A model generated the notes under the pieces. It made no database searches. It saw only the letters and a list, made by a program, of their open reading frames with translations, and was not told where the DNA came from. This document shows, piece by piece, positions 25,660-34,615 of a stretch of DNA of 64,000 bases; within the stretch, counting starts at the first letter, position 1, and each line of letters opens with the position of its first letter. The DNA comes from Roseovarius aestuarii (GTDB lineage Bacteria; Pseudomonadota; Alphaproteobacteria; Rhodobacterales; Rhodobacteraceae): assembly GCA_027214255.1 (NCBI GenBank), contig JAPWHL010000003.1, positions 235,295 to 299,294 on the forward strand. Reading direction: 5' to 3'. Position numbers and translations under genes: made by a program.

Positions 25660-25818
25660 ATGAAAGACGCAAGACCGTTGAGCAACCAGAAGGATTTGAA
25701 ACGCCTGCTGCTTTTCGATCCGCGCAGCTATAGCCAAATAGAGCAGGTGCATTTGGAAATTTGCCGCCTCATGCATCTTGGCGCAGCACCCGCCCTGAGC
25801 TACGCTGTGGTCGAATGA
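25660..25818 (+). CDS. Short ORF, doubtful gene or gene remnant
   Basis: In the 337-nt gap between arsR and the CoxG-like gene, an ATG at 25660 opens a 52-codon frame. It reads MKDARPLSNQKDLKRLLLFD, continues with SYSQIEQVHLEICRL, and ends AAPALSYAVVE at a TGA, 15 nt before the next ATG. The composition is protein-like and the frame is open back to 25609, but no clear ribosome site precedes the ATG. I do not recognise it. It may be a real small gene, or the C-terminal remnant of a lost one. Confidence 0.3.
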   Translation: MKDARPLSNQKDLKRLLLFDPRSYSQIEQVHLEICRLMHLGAAPALSYAVVE

Positions 25819-25833
25819 TAGCGGAGATCACCT

Positions 25834-26343
25834 ATGCAGATGAGCGACACACGTGAGATTGCGGCAGACCGTGCCACCGTCTGGGCCGCGCTTCTTAGTC
25901 CTGAGGTGCTGAAGGAATGCGTCCCCGGGGCAACCGAGGTAACCGGTACGCCCGAAGACGGATTCGAAGCAGTCGTGACCCAGAAGGTCGGGCCGGTGAA
26001 GGCCACCTTCAAAGGTGCAGTCAGCGTGTCCAACATGGTCGAGTTGCAAAGCCTGACCCTAACCGGCGAAGGCAAAGGCGGAGCGGCCGGTTTTGCCAAA
26101 GGCGGGGCCGATGTGCGGCTGGAAGACACCGAAACCGGCACGCGTTTGATCTATGATGTCGAGGCCAAGGTGGGCGGTAAGTTGGCCCAATTGGGCAGCC
26201 GCATCGTTGACGGATTCGCCAAAAAGATGGCTGATCAGTTTTTCTCAAACCTTGAAGCCGTCATTGAGGGCCCCAAAGACGGGGATGACGCACCCGAGGC
26301 CGAGAAAAAGGGCTGGCTTAAGCGGATGATTTCCAAAGATTGA
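25834..26343 (+). CDS. CoxG-like SRPBCC protein (carbon monoxide dehydrogenase subunit G family)
   Basis: A 169-residue START-like (SRPBCC) protein: MQMSDTREIAADRATVWAALLSPEVLKECVPGA is the family N-terminus, followed by VGPVKATFKGAVSV and an alanine/glycine-rich loop GEGKGGAAGFAKGGADV, then AKVGGKLAQLGSRIVDGFAKKMADQFF. A 25-residue charged tail ends KKGWLKRMISKD, possibly an amphipathic membrane anchor like that of CoxG, which tethers CO dehydrogenase to the membrane. No cox structural genes are in the window, so its partner is unknown. Confidence 0.87.
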   Translation: MQMSDTREIAADRATVWAALLSPEVLKECVPGATEVTGTPEDGFEAVVTQKVGPVKATFKGAVSVSNMVELQSLTLTGEGKGGAAGFAKGGADVRLEDTETGTRLIYDVEAKVGGKLAQLGSRIVDGFAKKMADQFFSNLEAVIEGPKDGDDAPEAEKKGWLKRMISKD

Positions 26344-26374
26344 CGTAAACGGGGGGCAAGGCTCTGGGGGGCGT

Positions 26375-27625
26375 TCAGCTCGGTAGTGTGGAGATGATCC
26401 GCGCCGCCACGTCGCGACCGCTCTGATAGGCGCCATGCGCTGTGGCCTCCCATTGAAGCGAAAATGCCTCACCGGCGAATCCGATTGGCCCGGTGTCTCG
26501 TTTTATCAGCTCGCGTCGTTTGGCGGCCTTGCCGGGGCGGGCGTGTGAATAGGATCCCAAGATCAGCGGATTATTCGTCCATCCCGTCGCCGCGGTGCCG
26601 GTGATCAGGCGGGTGACATCCCCGCCAAAAACCGTCACCAGATGCTGTACTGCCAGATCGGTCATGGCCGCTGGGCCTGCGCGGACCGCGTCACGTGCAG
26701 GCGTCCCGGCAATATGATGGATCAGCATTGGCCCCCCGTCTTCGACGATCTGAAAATTCACCGCCCCCGCTAAGCTTCCCGCCTGAATCGTTGCGAACTG
26801 CCGCCCGCGAAATTCGGCTGGCATGTCCGACAGCGTAAACGCGACCTTTTCATATGCGCCGCAGGGAATGTCGCCCAGCTCCTCCACCAGATCGGCGGCG
26901 GGGCCGGGTTCAAAGCGGATTGCGCCGCTGGCCAGCACGTTGGTTGAGGCAGTAACAATCACCGCCTTGGCGTGAATGACGCCTTGATTTGTCTGAACGT
27001 CGATCCCTTGCGCCGTCTGGCGCACTTTCGCTGCTGCCACCCCTAGGCGTATGGGCAGGTCCGTTGCCATCCGTTTGATCAGGTCGCCATAGCCAGACAG
27101 CACTGGCCAGTTGGTGTCGGTTTCAGCGTAATCAGCATAGCCTGCGGCCGAGACCACTTCGGGGTCGTCGCCCGACATCAATTGAAAGATCGTGCGAATG
27201 CCAGGTGCCCAACGGCCAAAGTCAGGCATTACTTCGCTTGCAGGTATGTCGCGTCCAGCCTTGCCTGTCGCCTCGATTGCCGCAAACACTGCATCCAACG
27301 CCTGTCCGGCTTCGGCGTGTTCGGTGGCGTCGCCAAATGCGCCGCCATCCCAAACGGTGAAATCCGCGTCTTGTTCACCGCGCTTCTTATAGTGTGTGCC
27401 CAGACGGTCGGCCCATGCGACCAAAGGGTTTTCGTTGGCGCAATGCATCCAGTGACAGCCCCAGTCCCAGGCGCGATCCAGACCGCCCGTAGCGGTAAAA
27501 GCCCGCCCGCCAACCCGATCTGCCGCTTCGATGATCACGAAAGGGATGCCCTGTGCCTGACACTCAAGCCCCGCGCCAATGCCTGCCGCGCCGGCACCTA
27601 TGATCACTACCTTGGGGTCCGTCAT
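26375..27625 (-). CDS. Flavin-dependent amine oxidase family protein
   Basis: A 416-residue FAD oxidoreductase. The dinucleotide-binding motif VVIIGAGAAGIGAGLECQAQ lies at residues 6-25, and the second FAD motif IIEAADRVGGRAFT is typical of monoamine oxidase/phytoene desaturase relatives. C-terminal GPIGFAGEAFSLQWEATAHG with AYQSGRDVAARI completes the FAD-binding signature. The start at 27625 (MTDPKVVII) is chosen from the motif position. The substrate is unknown. It is divergent from the ABC exporter, sharing the 27626-27781 region. Confidence 0.88.
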   Translation of the reverse strand: MTDPKVVIIGAGAAGIGAGLECQAQGIPFVIIEAADRVGGRAFTATGGLDRAWDWGCHWMHCANENPLVAWADRLGTHYKKRGEQDADFTVWDGGAFGDATEHAEAGQALDAVFAAIEATGKAGRDIPASEVMPDFGRWAPGIRTIFQLMSGDDPEVVSAAGYADYAETDTNWPVLSGYGDLIKRMATDLPIRLGVAAAKVRQTAQGIDVQTNQGVIHAKAVIVTASTNVLASGAIRFEPGPAADLVEELGDIPCGAYEKVAFTLSDMPAEFRGRQFATIQAGSLAGAVNFQIVEDGGPMLIHHIAGTPARDAVRAGPAAMTDLAVQHLVTVFGGDVTRLITGTAATGWTNNPLILGSYSHARPGKAAKRRELIKRDTGPIGFAGEAFSLQWEATAHGAYQSGRDVAARIISTLPS

Positions 27626-27781
27626 GACGTCACTCCGATGCTGTTTTGCGCATCTTAGGCACATAAAAACCGCTCGAACCACCCCCGACTGTGCACATGC
27701 GCAGGGTGACCCCGCATTGAATCGCTGATTGCCACAGCAGGACTATACGTTAGTGTCGCGCGGGTCAGGTAAGGGATGGTT

Positions 27782-28711
27782 ATGACTGAGATTGTCAAAG
27801 TAAAAGGCCTGCGCAAGGTTTATGAGGGCGGGTTCGAAGCGCTAAAAGGTGTCGACCTGACCATTCGCCAAGGCGAGATTCTGGCGTTGCTGGGCCCAAA
27901 TGGTGCGGGCAAGACAACGCTGATTTCGGCGTTGTGTGGTATCACGTCGCCTACCGGAGGGACGGCCCTGATCGGTGGCCATGATATCGTGACCGGATAC
28001 AGGGCTGCGCGGCGTCTGGTGGGGCTGGTTCCACAAGAGATAGCGCTGGAGCCGTTTGAGAAGGTCATCAACACGGTGCGTTTTTCGCGCGGATTGTTCG
28101 GCAAGAAACGCGATGACGCGCTGATCGAACGGATTCTGCGCCAGTTAAGCCTGTGGGACAAACGCGAGTCTCGTACTCGCGAATTGTCCGGCGGAATGAA
28201 ACGGCGCGTTCTGATTGCCAAGGCGTTGGTGCATGAACCACGCGTGCTGTTTCTGGATGAACCGACGGCGGGCGTCGATGTCGAGCTACGCCGTGACATG
28301 TGGAAAATCGTCGAGGGACTGCGCGCCGATGGCGTCACGATCATCCTGACGACGCATTACATCGAAGAGGCCGAAGCGATTGCCGACCGGATTGCGGTGA
28401 TCAATGGCGGTGAAATCCTGTTGACGGAAAACAAGACGGATCTGATGCGCCGCATGGGGGCGAAAACCCTGCGCATTGACCTGCGCGATCCTGTCGATGC
28501 CGTTCCGCCTGCTTTGGCCGAATACAACCTATCCCGTACCGATGACGGTCACAGCCTGACCTATACTTACGACACACGCGGTGAGGGCACCGGGATTACC
28601 CGATTGCTCCAGGCCTTGGCCGCCGAAGGGCTGGCCCTGCGCGATATCCAGACCACACAAAGCAGTCTGGAAGAAATCTTTGTCGATTTGATCAAGGAGG
28701 GCGCAGCATGA
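27782..28711 (+). CDS. ABC-2 type transporter ATP-binding protein (YadG-like)
   Basis: A 309-residue ATPase: Walker [13 protein letters not shown]-loop [11 protein letters not shown], signature [15 protein letters not shown], Walker [11 protein letters not shown], and H-loop [10 protein letters not shown]. The C-terminal ~80 residues form the accessory domain common in ABC-2 exporters. The ATG at 27782 lies 6 nt after AAGGG, while an ATG at 27776 is too close to it. The downstream permease overlaps by 4 nt. This pair resembles E. coli YadG/YadH; the substrate is unknown. Confidence 0.93.
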   Translation: MTEIVKVKGLRKVYEGGFEALKGVDLTIRQGEILALLGPNGAGKTTLISALCGITSPTGGTALIGGHDIVTGYRAARRLVGLVPQEIALEPFEKVINTVRFSRGLFGKKRDDALIERILRQLSLWDKRESRTRELSGGMKRRVLIAKALVHEPRVLFLDEPTAGVDVELRRDMWKIVEGLRADGVTIILTTHYIEEAEAIADRIAVINGGEILLTENKTDLMRRMGAKTLRIDLRDPVDAVPPALAEYNLSRTDDGHSLTYTYDTRGEGTGITRLLQALAAEGLALRDIQTTQSSLEEIFVDLIKEGAA

Positions 28712-29469
28712 ATTTCCCCGCTATCTTCGCTATCTACAAGTACGAGATGTTTCGATTTTTCCGCACGTTGATGGAAAGCCTGCTGTCGCCTGTCATATCG
28801 ACCTCGCTTTACTTTGTGGTGTTTGGCGCAGCTATCGGCAGCCGTATCACTGAGGTCGAGGGCGTTAGTTACGGTGCATTCATCGTGCCGGGGTTGATCA
28901 TGCTGAGCGTGATGACCCAAGGTATATCTAACGCGTCATTTGGCATATATTTCCCCAAGTTCATCGGTACGATCTATGAGCTGCTGTCTGCTCCGGTGAA
29001 TTTTCTGGAAATCGTGATAGGTTATGTTGGTGCGGCCGCCACCAAGGCGCTGTTGATTGGCGCGGTCATCCTGCTAACGGCGCATTTCTTTGTCGACATC
29101 CAGATATTGCATCCGGGCGCTATGATTGCCTTTTTGTTGTTAACCTGCATTTCGTTCAGCCTGTTTGGCTTTATCATCGGCATCTGGTCGCAGAACTTTC
29201 AGCAGCTTCAGTTGATCCCGCTACTGGTGATCACGCCCCTGGTGTTTCTGGGGGGGGCATTCTATTCGATCTCGATGTTGCCAGTTGGCTGGCAGACCGT
29301 CGCACTGTTCAATCCGGTGGTATACCTGATTTCCGGTTTTCGCTGGTCGTTCTTTGGGGCGGCGGATGTGCCGGTTTTGGCCAGCCTGATGGCCATCGGG
29401 TTGTTCACGGCGTTGTGCATGGGGGTGATCTGGTGGATTTTCAAGACCGGATACCGGATCAAATCCTAA
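28708..29469 (+). CDS. ABC-2 type transporter permease (YadH-like)
   Basis: A 253-residue inner-membrane permease with six hydrophobic segments. It starts [20 protein letters not shown] and includes the ABC-2 signature stretch [21 protein letters not shown] followed by [23 protein letters not shown]. Its start overlaps the stop of the ATPase gene (ATGA), so they form one exporter operon. The substrate cannot be inferred. Confidence 0.93.
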   Translation: MNFPAIFAIYKYEMFRFFRTLMESLLSPVISTSLYFVVFGAAIGSRITEVEGVSYGAFIVPGLIMLSVMTQGISNASFGIYFPKFIGTIYELLSAPVNFLEIVIGYVGAAATKALLIGAVILLTAHFFVDIQILHPGAMIAFLLLTCISFSLFGFIIGIWSQNFQQLQLIPLLVITPLVFLGGAFYSISMLPVGWQTVALFNPVVYLISGFRWSFFGAADVPVLASLMAIGLFTALCMGVIWWIFKTGYRIKS

Positions 29470-29557
29470 CCAATTTGGTGATTATTTTCCAACAACAGGG
29501 CGTGCATTGACATGGCGCGCCTTGTTTGTGGGACCTGCGCATTCTACATCGGTTGGC

Positions 29558-30373
29558 ATGACAGATTGGCGCAAACTTAAATCCCGACTTCCCTTTACCA
29601 AATCGCCCAAGCGTGTTGCGATGGTGCGCCTGAGCGGCACTATCGGGGCAGGCGGACGGATGTCGTTAAGCGACGAAGGTCTGGCCCCCTTGCTGGAAAA
29701 GGCGTTCAAGCGTGGCAAACCGGCGGCGGTTGCCTTGGTAATCAACTCGCCCGGCGGATCGCCTGTGCAATCCTCGCTGATTGCCGCACGCATCCGCAGA
29801 TTGGCCGACGAACGCAAAATCCCCGTACATGCCTTTGTCGAAGATGTGGCCGCGTCAGGCGGGTACTGGCTGGCGGCGTCGGCGGATGACATTTGGGTCG
29901 ATTTCGGGTCGATCGTCGGGTCGATCGGCGTGATCTCTGCTGGGTTTGGTTTGCCGGTGTTTCTGGCGCGTCAGGGAATCGAGCGTCGAGTTTACACCTC
30001 GGGCAAGTCGAAATCCACGCTGGACCCGTTCAAGCCTGAAAACGAGGCCGATGTTGCCCGGCTGAAAACCATTCTTGAAGATATGCACAGCGGTTTCATC
30101 GCCTATGTCAAGGAACGCCGCGGTGCACGGCTCAAGGACGACCCCGACCTGTTTACCGGCGAATTCTGGCTGGGCCGACGCGCGATCAGTCTGGGCCTTG
30201 TCGACGGCGAGGCGCATGCCATTCCCAAGTTAAAACAGCTTTATGGGGACGATGTCCGACTGGTGCCTTATGGCCGCAAAAAGGGGCTGTTCCAACGGTT
30301 CGGCGTGACTCTGGCCGAGGATGCAATGACGGCCATTGACGAGCGTGCGCAATTTGCACGCTTCGGGTTGTAG
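29558..30373 (+). CDS. S49 family peptidase (signal peptide peptidase SppA/SohB-like)
   Basis: A 271-residue serine protease of the S49 family with a Ser/Lys dyad. Landmarks are VALVINSPGGSPVQSS, the nucleophile region VEDVAASGGYWLAASAD (the Ser before GG), and the later Lys in VYTSGKSKSTLDPF with GEFWLGRRAISLGLVDG. No clear N-terminal membrane anchor is visible (MTDWRKLKSRLPFTKS), so this short form may be cytoplasmic or membrane-associated. A further in-frame start at 29507 exists but is less family-like. Followed 4 nt later by a microprotein gene. Confidence 0.9.
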   Translation: MTDWRKLKSRLPFTKSPKRVAMVRLSGTIGAGGRMSLSDEGLAPLLEKAFKRGKPAAVALVINSPGGSPVQSSLIAARIRRLADERKIPVHAFVEDVAASGGYWLAASADDIWVDFGSIVGSIGVISAGFGLPVFLARQGIERRVYTSGKSKSTLDPFKPENEADVARLKTILEDMHSGFIAYVKERRGARLKDDPDLFTGEFWLGRRAISLGLVDGEAHAIPKLKQLYGDDVRLVPYGRKKGLFQRFGVTLAEDAMTAIDERAQFARFGL

Positions 30374-30377
30374 CCCC

Positions 30378-30545
30378 GTGATTGTCAAAATCGTCACGCT
30401 TTTCCTGGTCGGCATGGGCGTGTTGGCCATGTTTGGCAAACTTCGCTTTCCGGGGCAGAAACGCTTGGCGGCTGCAAAATGCCCGTCCTGCGGCAAATTT
30501 AAAATCGGCAAAGGGCCCTGTGCCTGCCGCAAGAGGAATAGCTGA
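30378..30545 (+). CDS. Membrane-anchored zinc-ribbon microprotein
   Basis: A 55-residue protein starting at GTG (30378). The N-terminal half is one membrane segment (IVKIVTLFLVGMGVLAMFG), followed by KLRFPGQKRLAAAK and a compact zinc-ribbon-like CPSCGKFKIGKGPCACRK with two cysteine pairs. It is squeezed between the S49 peptidase (4-nt gap) and the exchanger gene (stop directly abutting its start), so it is almost certainly real and co-transcribed. I recall similar short proteins in related genomes, but no function. No strong ribosome site precedes the GTG, so coupling to the protease stop is likely. Confidence 0.75.
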   Translation: MIVKIVTLFLVGMGVLAMFGKLRFPGQKRLAAAKCPSCGKFKIGKGPCACRKRNS

Positions 30546-31499
30546 ATGATGGTTTGGGGTCTGGCGACGCTGGGTCTGGTGATCTTGCTTTTGGCGGGGG
30601 ATTCTCTGGTCAAAGGGGCGGTGAACCTTAGCCTGCGGATGGGAATTCCAGCATTGATCGTCAGCCTGACGATTGTGGCTTTCGGCACGTCGGCGCCTGA
30701 ATTGCTGATCGGCATCAGCGCCGTGATGGAGGGCAAGCCGGGGCTGGCGCTGGGCAATGTGGTAGGGTCTAACACTGCCAACATTCTGTTGGTGCTGGGT
30801 ATTCCGGCGATGATTTCGGTTTTGCACACATCGCAATGCGACACACGCAAAACCTATTTGTTCATGCTGGGCTCTACAGTTCTGTTTATTGCGCTGGCTC
30901 TTTTCGGCACGTTCAACCTAATCTCGGCTGCGGTTCTTTTGGCTGCGTTGGCCTTTGTTCTGGGGGATGCATTTCGTGACGTGCACCGTCATCGTAAGGC
31001 ATGCAGTGTGGTCGTGGACGATGTCGATGGGTTGGAAGGGGCCGATCCGGACATGCCGTGGTGGCAGATCCTGTTGTTTCTGGCGCTGGGCCTGATCGGC
31101 CTGCCGCTTGGCGCTGACATATTGGTGGACAACGCGTCGATCATTGCGGCGCAATACGGTGTCAGTGACAGCGCGATCGGATTGACCTTGGTTGCGGTGG
31201 GCACGTCCCTACCGGAATTGGCGACCACCGTAATGGCCGCGCTGCGCAAACAGGCGGACGTCGCCTTGGGTAACGTGATCGGGTCGAATATGTTCAACCT
31301 GCTGGCCATTATCGGCGTGACGTCGATTGTTGCGCCGATCCCAGTAGACCCCGAGTTCTTGCAGTTCGATCTGTGGGTCATGTTGGCGGCGTCGCTGCTG
31401 TTGGTCCCTTTCGTGTTCTGGGGGCGCGACATCAGTCGGGGCTGGGGCGTCGGCCTGACTGTGACCTATCTGGCCTATGTCACAGCTATTTTGATCTAA
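30546..31499 (+). CDS. Calcium/sodium antiporter (CaCA family, YrbG-like)
   Basis: A 317-residue, ~10-helix exchanger of inner-membrane topology. The two inverted alpha repeats are visible: VAFGTSAPELLIGISA with LGNVVGSNTANILLVLG, and VAVGTSLPELATTVMAA with LGNVIGSNMFNLLAIIG. The conserved G(T/S)S.PE acidic residues bind the cation. A cytoplasmic loop around residues 140-170 is charged (DVDGLEGADPD). It directly follows the microprotein stop and precedes an SDR gene by 10 nt, forming a run 29558-32295. Confidence 0.95.
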   Translation: MMVWGLATLGLVILLLAGDSLVKGAVNLSLRMGIPALIVSLTIVAFGTSAPELLIGISAVMEGKPGLALGNVVGSNTANILLVLGIPAMISVLHTSQCDTRKTYLFMLGSTVLFIALALFGTFNLISAAVLLAALAFVLGDAFRDVHRHRKACSVVVDDVDGLEGADPDMPWWQILLFLALGLIGLPLGADILVDNASIIAAQYGVSDSAIGLTLVAVGTSLPELATTVMAALRKQADVALGNVIGSNMFNLLAIIGVTSIVAPIPVDPEFLQFDLWVMLAASLLLVPFVFWGRDISRGWGVGLTVTYLAYVTAILI

Positions 31500-31509
31500 G
31501 GAGCGGGCG

Positions 31510-32295
31510 ATGAAGCGGGCCCTTGTGACTGGTGCAGGCAAACGGTTGGGCCGCGCGATTGCGATGGAATTGGGCGCGCAGGGGTATGACGTGGCAGTGC
31601 ATTTCGCCACGTCTTCGGATGCTGCCGATAGTGTTGTTGCGGATCTGCGCAAAATGGGACGGCAGGCTGTTGCGCTTTGCGCCGACCTTTTGGATGAAAC
31701 TCAGGTTGAGGGGCTGTTGCCTGCTGCCGCCGCTGCGCTGGGTGGTCCATTGAATGTGTTGGTCAATAATGCGTCGATCTATGAAAAGGACACGTTGCAG
31801 GACGCCACACGCCAAAGTTGGGACCGCCATTTTGATAGTAACCTGCGTGCGCCATTTGTTTTAATGCAAGCGTTGGCCGCCCAAATCCCTGCACCGGTTT
31901 GTGATACCCGCGGTGAGCCGGAGGCGCAGGGGCTGGTTGTCAACATGATCGACCAACGCGTGCGAAAACTGACCCCGGAATGTATGAGCTATACTTTGGC
32001 CAAGTCGGCGCTTTGGACCCTGACGCAGACGGGGGCGCAGGCACTGGCCCCGCAGATTCGTGTTAACGCCATTGGCCCCGGTCCTACGCTGCGTTCCGTT
32101 CATCAAAGCGAGGCTGATTTTGCCAATGAACGCGCCGCGACACTATTAGAGCGTGGCGCCAACGTCAGCGATATCACTGGGGCTTTGGCGTATCTGCTGA
32201 CCGCGCAGGCGGTGACAGGACAGTTGATTTGCGTCGATGCTGGGCAGCATCTTGGCTGGCGTTCGGCGGCCTCCACGGCCCTTGATGAATGCTAA
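31510..32295 (+). CDS. SDR family oxidoreductase, pteridine reductase/FolM-like
   Basis: A 261-residue short-chain dehydrogenase: nucleotide motif TGAGKRLGRAIA (residues 7-18), NNASIYE in place of NNAG, and catalytic YTLAKSALWTLT. The GxGKRLG motif and NNAS resemble pteridine reductases and FolM (dihydromonapterin reductase), so a pterin substrate is the best guess. Ribosome site AAGGAGCGGGCG precedes the ATG. The last gene of the plus-strand run before the AT-rich gap in front of uvrC. Confidence 0.82.
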   Translation: MKRALVTGAGKRLGRAIAMELGAQGYDVAVHFATSSDAADSVVADLRKMGRQAVALCADLLDETQVEGLLPAAAAALGGPLNVLVNNASIYEKDTLQDATRQSWDRHFDSNLRAPFVLMQALAAQIPAPVCDTRGEPEAQGLVVNMIDQRVRKLTPECMSYTLAKSALWTLTQTGAQALAPQIRVNAIGPGPTLRSVHQSEADFANERAATLLERGANVSDITGALAYLLTAQAVTGQLICVDAGQHLGWRSAASTALDEC

Positions 32296-32669
32296 ATGCG
32301 CGCTCCAGTTGTGGGTTTTTCGCATTTTCAGAAATCTGCAATTCAAAAGGCTGGTAAAAGGTTGCGAGCGACGGGAAGGTCAAAGCGCGCGAAAGTTATG
32401 TACCGGGCGCGTGAATATTACCAAAGGGTAAATATTTCTTGAATGTTATCAGTGGCCTGTCAGCGGTAAATATTAATATTCAACTATATCAATTAGTTAT
32501 ATTACCGCCTATTTTTTAAGCATATTAAGGAACCCGGCCAAATACAACGAGGATTCACGCATGACGGCAATTTATCCGCAAAGTTATCCACAGAAATAGT
32601 GGACATGAATCGACTTGAACACCGTGCCATAAGGTTGCAGCCGCCAGCCAGAATCATAGCTTGGACCAT
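32296..32669. other. AT-rich intergenic region upstream of uvrC with DnaA-box-like sites
   Basis: This 374-nt gap holds no convincing gene. It is strikingly AT-rich compared with its surroundings, especially 32411-32525. It carries four GGTAAATATT/AATATTACC-like half-sites (32413-32422, 32427-32436, 32465-32474, 32498-32506) and a perfect 12-bp palindrome AATATTAATATT (32469-32480). Right of it, TTATCCGCA (32572-32580) and the exact DnaA-box consensus TTATCCACA (32584-32592) lie in the same orientation, 3 nt apart. An unwinding element beside DnaA boxes suggests an origin-like or DnaA-regulated promoter region. Confidence 0.5.
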
Positions 32670-34541
32670 ATGACTGACGAAACACCCTCAACACCCGTGC
32701 CGACCGGCCATAAGGTCATCCAATCTTACCTGCGCACCTTAGATGGCTCGCCGGGGGTGTATCGCATGTTGGATGCGCAGGCGCGGGTCTTGTATGTGGG
32801 CAAGGCCCGAAACCTGCGCGCACGTGTCAGCAGTTATGCGCGCCCGACGGGGCACACCGGGCGTATTGCGCGCATGATCGATGCGACCGCCTCGATGATG
32901 TTCCTGACGACAGTGACCGAAACCGAGGCGCTGTTGCTGGAGCAGAACCTGATCAAGCAGCTGAAGCCGAAGTACAACGTGCTGCTGCGTGACGACAAAT
33001 CGTTCCCAAATATTCTGGTTACGAAAACGCATGATTTTCCGATGATCAAGAAACACCGCGGGGCAAAACGGGAAAAGGGCGCGTATTATGGCCCCTTTGC
33101 CAGCGCGGGGGCCGTCAACCGAACTTTGGCGCAGTTGCAGCGGGTGTTTCAGCTGCGCAACTGCACTGATGCGGTGTTTGAAAGCCGCACGCGCCCGTGC
33201 CTGCAGCATCAGATTAAACGTTGCACCGCGCCATGTGTCGGAAAAATATCGCGGGAAGAATACAACACGCAGGTCAGTGATGCCGAGAGATATCTAAGTG
33301 GCCGCTCGACCGAGATTCAGGAAAAACTGGCCGGGCAGATGGCCGAAGCCTCGGAAGCGCTGGAGTTCGAGCGCGCCGCCGCCCTGCGTGACCGGATCAA
33401 AGCGATGACGCAGGTGCAAACTGCGCAGGGCATCAACCCGCGCACAGTGGATGAGGCGGACGTGATCGCCCTGCATCTGGAAAACGGGCAGGCCTGTGTG
33501 CAGGTGTTCTTCATTCGCGCCGGTCAGAACTGGGGTAACCGTGATTTCTATCCGCGTGTCGGCGTGGATGTGGACGCGGCCGAAGCATTGGAGGCCTTTG
33601 TCGGCCAATTCTACGATACCAAAGAACCACCACGCCAGTTGATCCTGTCCAACGAGATCGACAACCCCGATCTGATGGCCGAAGCGCTAAGTGGTAAACT
33701 GGGCCGCAAGGTGGAAATATTGGTCCCCCAACGCGGCGAAAAGGCCGAGCTGGTTGAAGGGGCCATGCGCAATGCCCGCGAAAGTCTGGCGCGCAAGATG
33801 GCCGAAAGCGCGACACAGGCCCGCCTGTTGCGCGGCGTGGCCGAGGCGTTTGATCTACCCGGGCCACCGCAGCGCATCGAGGTCTATGACAACTCGCATA
33901 TTCAAGGCAGTTTTGCCGTGGGCGCGATGATTGTTGCAGGCCCGGAAGGGATGATGAAGAACCAGTACCGCAAGTTCAATATCAAGGGCGATAACCTGAC
34001 TCCGGGTGATGATTTCGGCATGATGAAAGAGGTGCTGATGCGTCGCTTTAAACGCTTGCTCAAGGAAGACCCCGATCGCGACAAAGGCCTGTGGCCGGGA
34101 TTGCTGTTGATAGACGGCGGTGCCGGGCAAGTCAGCGCGGTGCGCCAGATCATGACCGAGATGGGCGTGGATGACATCCCCATGGTCGGAGTGGCCAAAG
34201 GCGTGGACCGCGATCACGGCAAAGAGGAATTTCACCGTACTGGCGCGCGCCCAATCGCGCTGCAACGCAATGATCCGGTGCTTTATTTTATCCAGCGCCT
34301 CAGGGATGAGGCACACCGCTTTGCCATCGGTACCCATCGCGCCAAACGCTCCAAGGCCATAAGCGCAACTCCGCTGGATGATGTGCCCGGTGTAGGGGCA
34401 GCGCGCAAACGCGCGCTGTTGGCGCATTTCGGCTCGGCCAAGGCGGTTAGCCGCGCAAACTTGGCCGATTTGGAGGCCGTCGAGGGTGTTTCCAAAGGCT
34501 TGGCGCAGAAGGTCTATGACTATTTCCACGAAAAGGGGTGA
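32670..34541 (+). CDS. uvrC: UvrABC excinuclease subunit C
   Basis: Makes both incisions in nucleotide excision repair with UvrA and UvrB. The 623-residue protein has the N-terminal GIY-YIG domain (GVYRMLDAQARVLYVGKARNL), a cysteine-rich RPCLQHQIKRCTAPCVG, a UvrB-binding helix pair (SEALEFERAAALRDRIKAM), the C-terminal RNase H-like nuclease (VYDNSHIQGSFAVGAMIV ... LLIDGGAGQVSA), and tandem helix-hairpin-helix (DVPGVGAARKRALLAHFGS). ATG at 32670 is preferred to a TTG three codons upstream. It heads uvrC-pgsA-moaD-moaE. Confidence 0.97.
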   Translation: MTDETPSTPVPTGHKVIQSYLRTLDGSPGVYRMLDAQARVLYVGKARNLRARVSSYARPTGHTGRIARMIDATASMMFLTTVTETEALLLEQNLIKQLKPKYNVLLRDDKSFPNILVTKTHDFPMIKKHRGAKREKGAYYGPFASAGAVNRTLAQLQRVFQLRNCTDAVFESRTRPCLQHQIKRCTAPCVGKISREEYNTQVSDAERYLSGRSTEIQEKLAGQMAEASEALEFERAAALRDRIKAMTQVQTAQGINPRTVDEADVIALHLENGQACVQVFFIRAGQNWGNRDFYPRVGVDVDAAEALEAFVGQFYDTKEPPRQLILSNEIDNPDLMAEALSGKLGRKVEILVPQRGEKAELVEGAMRNARESLARKMAESATQARLLRGVAEAFDLPGPPQRIEVYDNSHIQGSFAVGAMIVAGPEGMMKNQYRKFNIKGDNLTPGDDFGMMKEVLMRRFKRLLKEDPDRDKGLWPGLLLIDGGAGQVSAVRQIMTEMGVDDIPMVGVAKGVDRDHGKEEFHRTGARPIALQRNDPVLYFIQRLRDEAHRFAIGTHRAKRSKAISATPLDDVPGVGAARKRALLAHFGSAKAVSRANLADLEAVEGVSKGLAQKVYDYFHEKG

Positions 34542-34615
34542 AGCATCGGCAAACACTTGTTTTTCGGATGCGCGAGGGGCTTTCGCCAATGGTGCAAGCA
34601 GGGTAAACAGATCGC

